64,000 bases of DNA from Pogonophryne albipinna (lineage: Eukaryota; Chordata; Actinopteri; Perciformes; Artedidraconidae), in contig CM053260.1 in NCBI GenBank assembly GCA_028583405.1, positions 23,470,647 through 23,534,646 of the forward strand, read 5' to 3'. Under the pieces are notes generated by a model, which was given only the letters and a program-made list of their open reading frames with translations, did not search any database and was not told where the DNA came from. This document shows, in pieces, positions 57,501-64,000 of this stretch. The first letter of the stretch is position 1. Every line of letters starts with the position of its first letter. The position numbers were made by a program, and so were the translations under genes.

Positions 57501-60500
57501 CACATATTTATATATTATTACAATAAGTAGTACTGTATTCCACTGTACAGTATTTCATTTTAGATTCAGTTTTATCTTATGCTATTTAACATGTTCTCAG
57601 TTTACAGAATCCTGCATTTGACTTGCACCACTTTTTTAATCGTTTATTTGGCGGGGACAATGCACAGTGATGAACACTTAAAACATTAAAATGTGTCAAG
57701 CGTAGCAGTGCCAGATTTAGCTTTGAGCTCATTTCCATCCGCAGTCCCTCACATAAAACATTTAAGAAGTTTACATTTTACAAACATAGCAAAAACAAAA
57801 TACATGATATGCAAAAAGTGCAAAAGAGCAAGAGCAGCATATACAAGTATTCTGTGTCTCTTGCACTGTTTTATTGCACTAGTTTACTACCACTGTTGGA
57901 GGAGCCTGGGATTTAACATTGCCAACAACTGCTGCATATGAAAATGAAGCCTTTAAATCTTTGAATATAACCTCTGGTTTGTTTTAAAGAGAAATGTACT
58001 AAATGCTCAGAATGAACCATGATTGTAACCACTAACTATATACAAAAATTGCAGTTAACTACAGCTTTAACAAACACCAGTGTTATGAATGCTTTTCATT
58101 TACAAGATGCCGCTTTGTTACCATGCAGACTTAACATGGCCTGGAGTTTTAACTGCTACTGTACACGGCAATAAGGTGCGAGCAGCAGGCCGCCCTCCTG
58201 CGGTGCAAACACATCACCAGCCTCTGCATTCATTATGTGAAATGGTGCAACTAAAGGGAATTGATCCACAAGTAAATACAATGGTGGTGAAATGTGAGAG
58301 AACGGTATTTGCTTTTAATTGGCTGCTGCAAAGCAACCACCGCCTGTAATGAAGGAAGCAGTGGGGGATAAAACACAACACCGCCAACTGCACCTATTAC
58401 CCTCACTGTTACACAGAAGAGCTCCATACTCCACTTCACGTGAGACAATTAAAAAAAACATCTGTGATTTACTTTTTAAATGATTTGATTTGTTTTACCC
58501 TGGTTGAAAGTTAATATTTGTACTTGTTTAGCTTTAACTGTAATCTGGGTTGGATCATACATGATAATAATCAGAGCACAAAAAATAAGAACATTAAAAC
58601 ATTATATTTGAAAGAATGTGAAACTAGATGTTACTAACATAACATTTTTCATTAGGTCTTTCAAATATTACATTTTTATGGGAAATGTTTTACTGTATAT
58701 CACTCTTCTAAGATTGCAAGTTTGTAATTGGTGACATTACATACATTTTAAAGCATGTTTTATTGATAATATAAATTAAATGTCGCGCAGGAGTCAAACC
58801 GACATGCAGTGGATATGTGGCCTTTGATTAAAAAGCAGCAACAACAAACATTCAAACTAAAATAAACAGCATCCCAACCTGGAGTTTGTACCAATACTTT
58901 TTTTTGACTGTACATGTACGAAAACAGTACTGGTACAAAGAGTGAATGCTGAATATGCAAAAGGCATTTTATTTGCCTTTAAAATGTTTTTTTATGTGTT
59001 AAAAAAAAGATTTCAATGTTTGATTTTAAAACTATCCAAAAGTATTTCGATAAGATTACAATTTGACTTTGTAATCTGATGTTTTTTGTTACTAATGCCA
59101 ACAACAGCCATGTCATTTGTACTCAGTTACTGATTACATTTCACAGTAATCTGACTGTAGCACTAGCAGCACTCCGCCACCAGAGGGAGCTCTGTCCTCA
59201 GCTAAACAATTTCACTACCTCATTTTATTTACTTCCTTTATAATGAACTCCGGAAATACCCTTTATGTATATCTTAGACTAAAACAGCAACCTATCTGTC
59301 TTTTTCATCACAATGATGCTTAATGATCACGAGTTAATACATATTTTAGACTATTTGTTATTATTTGTTTCTGATATTAACTGTGAAATGTTCATTTTTA
59401 ACTTTGCGAGGCCTCACAGTGAGGAGACAAACAGCCGCCGCCTGATGTCCTCTTCAGGTCACTTGTGGTCCCCAGAGATGTAGTGGTGGAACCTCTCCTG
59501 CTGCATGCTGGGTAAAATCCTTGTGGATGTCAGCATGTCTGGCAGAAGGTGTAACGTTATATCCTCCCAAATATTGTGTTAACGCCTAATGCAGTTAGTC
59601 AGCACGCATATGCTGTTGTGCATAATGACAAATCGCACCCATGCAGATGTGAGCAGCCTTTTCTGTGCAGGTGTAAAACCAGCAGAGGTTAAAGTACACG
59701 CTGAATGTCAAAGGGATGTGGGAATGTATTTTCAAAAACTGTGATTGTCCAGTAGCCTACACGTGCAGATTTGTATGTGGATACGTGCAATGTGCAATGT
59801 AGATATGACAACATGTCCAGTATTGGTACCAAGTGTATTTTTTTTAAAGGTATTGTACTTATGAACTGTCTTTAATGCTCTTGGGATGTTGGACTATGCT
59901 CTGTAGCTGGCATTCAGTATCTGTCTTGTGTTCTTGTTTCACGGTGGTTGTTATTTTCCTCGTTTCTTTTGTATGGTGTTTTTATTGTGAGTGTAAGGTA
60001 TTGATTTCAATTAAATCCTCCTTATCTATAACCCAGACCAATTTGCACAACAGCTACATTCCACAATTATAGTGTCTATATTACCCAATGTATATGTTTC
60101 TGTTTCTATATTATATGTCTATATAGTTCTGTTGCAGGGTGAAACTGTCCTTTACTGTAAATATGTATATAGTAGCTGTTGATCTTTTATCAGATGTGTA
60201 TCTTATTCTATCTTTTAAATATGTTTTACTGAATGCTTGACAAGATTGCTGCAGTGACAAAAGACAATTCAGAATTTTGGATGAATATCTATCTATCTCA
60301 CTAATCAACCTAAAATGAGCCTCAAGCTTCATCTGGGACAATTTATGTATTGTGTATTGTCCCTGCTAAATGAACAATAAGATAAATAAATGACCAGCCC
60401 CTCAGAGTCCCACAGGACACAATAGATCAGGATAATTCAAACAGACAACACTCGTCAAACAATTGATTATTGGACTGATATCCATCACTGTGTACGTTTA

Positions 60501-62484
60501 TGTGCTTGGGTGTTAATGGACAGATTGGACTTCTAACGGTGGCCCAATGAATGTGTTATGGCAGTATATTCCCAAATAAACTAAACAAACAAGCGGTGCA
60601 TTTTGTGTGAAATGTTCAGATTTTGGCTCGGGCTGCTAAAAAGAGCAAACATCAGGTTTGGCTCCTGACACCAACTGACAGTCAAACGGCTCTCCTGGTG
60701 CTGAACATAAACCTTTTAATTACTGCAAACATGCTTGATGAGTTTGAAGCTTGATTACTTGGCCTTCATTAGTCAGATTGTGAGCTATAGTGACTCCCAG
60801 AGGCACAATTTTGCACCTCGAAACACTGCCAGCCTCTGTGTTTAGCAATTACATTTACCCTACAGTACACCCAAACAGGTGTGCGCGCCCCAAATACACC
60901 CCCACACACACACACGCACGAACAGGGTCAGGTTTGTACACTCATACTTTTTATTATCACCTTGAACAAGCAGGACTGTATGTAGACATTTCAGGCTGTG
61001 TTTTTAATTCTGACTAAAAGAAAACACTGATAAAATGTGCTTAGTGTGCTACATTGTTGCCTGTCATAATGATTTTGTGTTTACTGTGCCATCTTGGATT
61101 TGTTTTTCCATCGGGGCGGCCGGTGCTTGTCACTACAGCGAAGAGGGAGCGTTCTGCCTCAGGCCACGACGCGCTGATAACGAATGTTCAGCTCATTGGA
61201 AAACTAAATCGTGTCTGAATTATGTGCTCAGGAATCTGTCCGTTGTTTGGGTGTGTGAGTCAGACGAGGACGTTCAGTTTGCAAGGCAGTCAGTCACTTC
61301 CTGCGTTTTTCTGCTGACGCCAGGCCGCCGTTAGGCTAATGCAGGTGGAAGGTATTGTTGATAGGCTCTTTGTGCTTTATACTGCATGTTGAGCTTTAAC
61401 ACACTGTCCGGCAGAAGCAGCCTTGCCGCTATTTTTAGACGGGTACAGCTGCTCCTTAGCACCCACCCTTAAACCAGCCATTCACCAGAGATTTATGGCA
61501 CGGGCCCATGAGAAACAGCTGTAGTGTCTTGCCACTTGCTTGTGTAAGGAGTGCGGACTGTGGTTTAATAAGAATTGTATTTAATTTGTTTATGCGTATA
61601 CACAACAGCTGACGGCAGTATTACATGTGGCTATCAGTGAGTGGGATGCCTCACGCAACGTTTTAAAACCACAAGATTGGAGCGTCCGATGCTGCAGCAA
61701 TGAGTCAGGCTCTGGTCACAAACGCCACCTGGGTCCAACACAAGTTCAACACTTGTGGCGAGCTGCTCCCCCACAACACCATGTGTCCCTGCATGTTAGC
61801 TCAGCATTCTGTACGTGCGCATCTGAAAAACAACATTTTAGTTTGTCCCTGACGAAGGTGACGCTGCGTTTGCTCACGCGACCCTGGAGAGGACGGAGGA
61901 AAGATTCCTGGGACTTTGTGTTTTGTTCAAAACTCAGATGTGCCCTTTTGTTAATGACTGTTCCCCTGATACTGTATCTACAGTGCGGCTCACAGCCTCG
62001 TCACATGATTACAGTCGTGTAAATTGTCCGGAAGCTTCTATGGAGCTACGGCAGAGAAATTGGCCTGGTGGTAACCTTTATAAGAGTGTGTGTGTGTGTG
62101 TGTTGGGGATGGGCGCTAAATACGCAGCTCCCACAGCCTCACTGTAGCAGCTAAGCTTAAGTTTAGCTTATCACTGTCAGTTTGTTGTCTCCATTATTCA
62201 AAAGGACACCTTATCAGTTGGGCCGACTCGTATAGCCTTCCCCGCTGTGAGCTCCACAAAATGATGTTCTACATTGTTCCACATTAGCTCTGGTGTCTAT
62301 TTCAGCAGCTCTATCCATTTATTGATGCATGTCTTCCATTGATCCAGGCATTGATTTGCCATGCAATCCATTATCCATCCGTCTGTTTCAGCTGGCTTTT
62401 AAATGATCCGTCAGATTGAGCTATTAAGGGGAGTAGTGGTGAAGTCCAAAGGTTGGTGATACATTCAGGGAGAGATGGTGCTCT

Positions 62485-62523
<39 letters not shown>

Positions 62524-64000
62524 TGAGTGTGTGTTTGGGGGTTGGGTAAAGGTATTGTCAGGCATTTATAGGTATTCAATCATTTTTAAATGAACACAGT
62601 TTTGGTATTGGTGTGGATCTCATAAGTATAATTTATCATAGAGTAAAATTATCAAGTGCAATACAACATTTGTGGGATTAGATAATTACCAAATGATTGG
62701 CAATAACCACAACTCTGTGTTTAATATTTGGGAAGATTGCTTCTTTGTTAAATATGTCTGTTAAGTATTAAGAAACAGCCAAGGAACAGTTAGCTTAGCT
62801 AGGTTTAGCATAAAGATAGGGGGAAACAGCTAGCTTAGTTTGGTCCAAAGTGGAAAAATAGAATTACCAACCCTTAAACAACTCATTAATTAACACCTTC
62901 TAGATTGTTCTTTTATTCTGTACACACATTGAATAATTAAAACAGCAATGTGTAGTTTAACATGATGCTACATGCTGAAACTAGCTTATGGCTAGTTAGC
63001 TACAGCTATGCTAATTATCTCATAGTTTCATACTAAACAGAGAGATACGAGAGAACCATAAAGGTGTTTGAATATTTCAACATTTTAAATAGTCCTCAAT
63101 GTTTTGAAGAAATTCTACGGACCTGAAACTTGTGAAAACTTTCAGATATCAATTAGATAAACTAAAAAAACTGCTTGGTCATCAAGCTAAATAAAAACGG
63201 TCTGTTTGTCTTCGTTTACGAAAAGTTGACATTTTCAAGGTTTTTAACTGAATATTTAGGAAAAACACTTCCTTTATGCATTCTACCTTTACGTTTCTGG
63301 GAATTTATTTCACAGGGATTTTCTTTTATACAGTAACGTAGGCTCAAATGTTTGATGTTTTGTACTTTTCTGAATTATCCAGGTTTTCCAGGGTAACGCT
63401 TTAATCTTCCTGTGAGGACACACTTTGAGGAAACAAAGAAAATGCCACCAGCCAAACATAGATGTGGGGGGCTAAGATGTGGGGGATTCCAGATTGAGAT
63501 GCAAGATGGATTCATATATATTCATGAATTCAGTCAGAAAAGTCAAACGGAAGCAGTATGATAATCTCGCAGTAATTGCATTTTTCCCTCCAACTGTTTT
63601 TGGCAGACTCGAGCGCCACATCCATAGACGTGCGACGGGCAGAGCAAGAGTGTTATGGCGCTGAACAGTGGATACACTCTGACCCCGTACCGAAGGCCAG
63701 TCAATCCACCGCGGGGTCAAGTGGTGGTTATGCCAAATCCATCGGATTCATGGGTAATGGGATGGCTATCATTACTCTTTAGATAGTCAATTATATGTTT
63801 AATTAAGCAAGTGAGACATCAGATAATTGAACTATTGACTGGTCTTTCCGAGTCACATTTGTCTTCTGATTCAGGGAGGGGGGAAATGCGGAAAATCATA
63901 TCAAATTAGTTCGGAGGTATGAGATTGTGATGATCCAGTCTTTTTCTTTCTTTCTAGACAGATGTCCTGACCACTGACAGAAGAACTTTTTCTGGTTTAA
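57501..64000. other. Gene-poor flank downstream of fam83d
   Basis: No exon chain, tRNA or rRNA gene is supported on either strand. The short open frames lack domain content and codon bias. It contains a (GT)n tract at 62487-62522, T/ATCT-rich simple sequence near 60290, and some stretches of unique mixed composition (about 58080-58400, 60600-60840, 61100-61330). The last of these could be regulatory. Confidence 0.5.
62487..62522. repeat. (GT)n microsatellite
   Basis: About 18 uninterrupted GT units. Confidence 0.95.

Noticed and set aside
63472..63782. Overlapping short ORFs near the right edge as a possible exon
   Set aside because: No recognisable domain, no consistent splice sites, and both strands are equally open; not distinguishable from chance.

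Overview
The window is nuclear DNA of a teleost fish, most likely a percomorph. The evidence is vertebrate genes with many short exons and GT/AG introns, fish-type tRNA-derived SINEs, an L2-clade LINE, many hAT-like and TTAA-site non-autonomous DNA elements, and very long (CA)n tracts. No bacterial operon, CRISPR array or plasmid/phage feature is present.

Four protein-coding genes can be read. (1) 1-1310, plus strand: the last two exons of a CYLD-type deubiquitinase, cut by the window edge. (2) 4419-27905, plus strand: a complete DNA topoisomerase I gene, top1, with 21 coding exons. They join in frame into 750 codons, and the catalytic tyrosine is at residue 708. (3) 36020 down to 32430, minus strand: zhx3, a zinc-finger/homeobox repressor. 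It has one large coding exon and probably a 34-nt last exon. Only two of the five homeodomains of the mammalian protein can be recognised. (4) 47916-53900, plus strand: fam83d, four coding exons, 535 codons. TOP1, ZHX3 and FAM83D all lie on human 20q11-q12, so this is a compacted, rearranged vertebrate block. top1 and zhx3 converge tail to tail, with under 2 kb between their poly(A) signals.

Much of the remaining sequence is transposon-derived. Intron 18 of top1 (14317-26346, 12 kb) is almost entirely nested insertions. An outer hAT-like element contains a split MITE, which contains a TTAA-site element, which contains another hAT-like element. Next to this an L2 LINE has landed in an older SINE, and the LINE itself carries a 2.7-kb long-inverted-repeat element and a small hAT element. 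The LINE is dead: it has frameshifts, stops, and YADH in place of YADD.

36.2-47.7 kb is the upstream/intronic region of zhx3, with microsatellites (two (CA)n tracts over 160 bp), homopolymer G and C runs, a duplicated block and MITE copies. 53.9-64 kb has no gene I can support, only SINEs, a TTAA element and a few stretches that look like possible conserved non-coding DNA.

Functionally, TOP1 relaxes supercoils, FAM83D positions kinase and motor proteins on the spindle, ZHX3 is a transcriptional regulator and CYLD edits K63/Met1 ubiquitin chains. They form no operon-like unit; their proximity reflects ancestral synteny.
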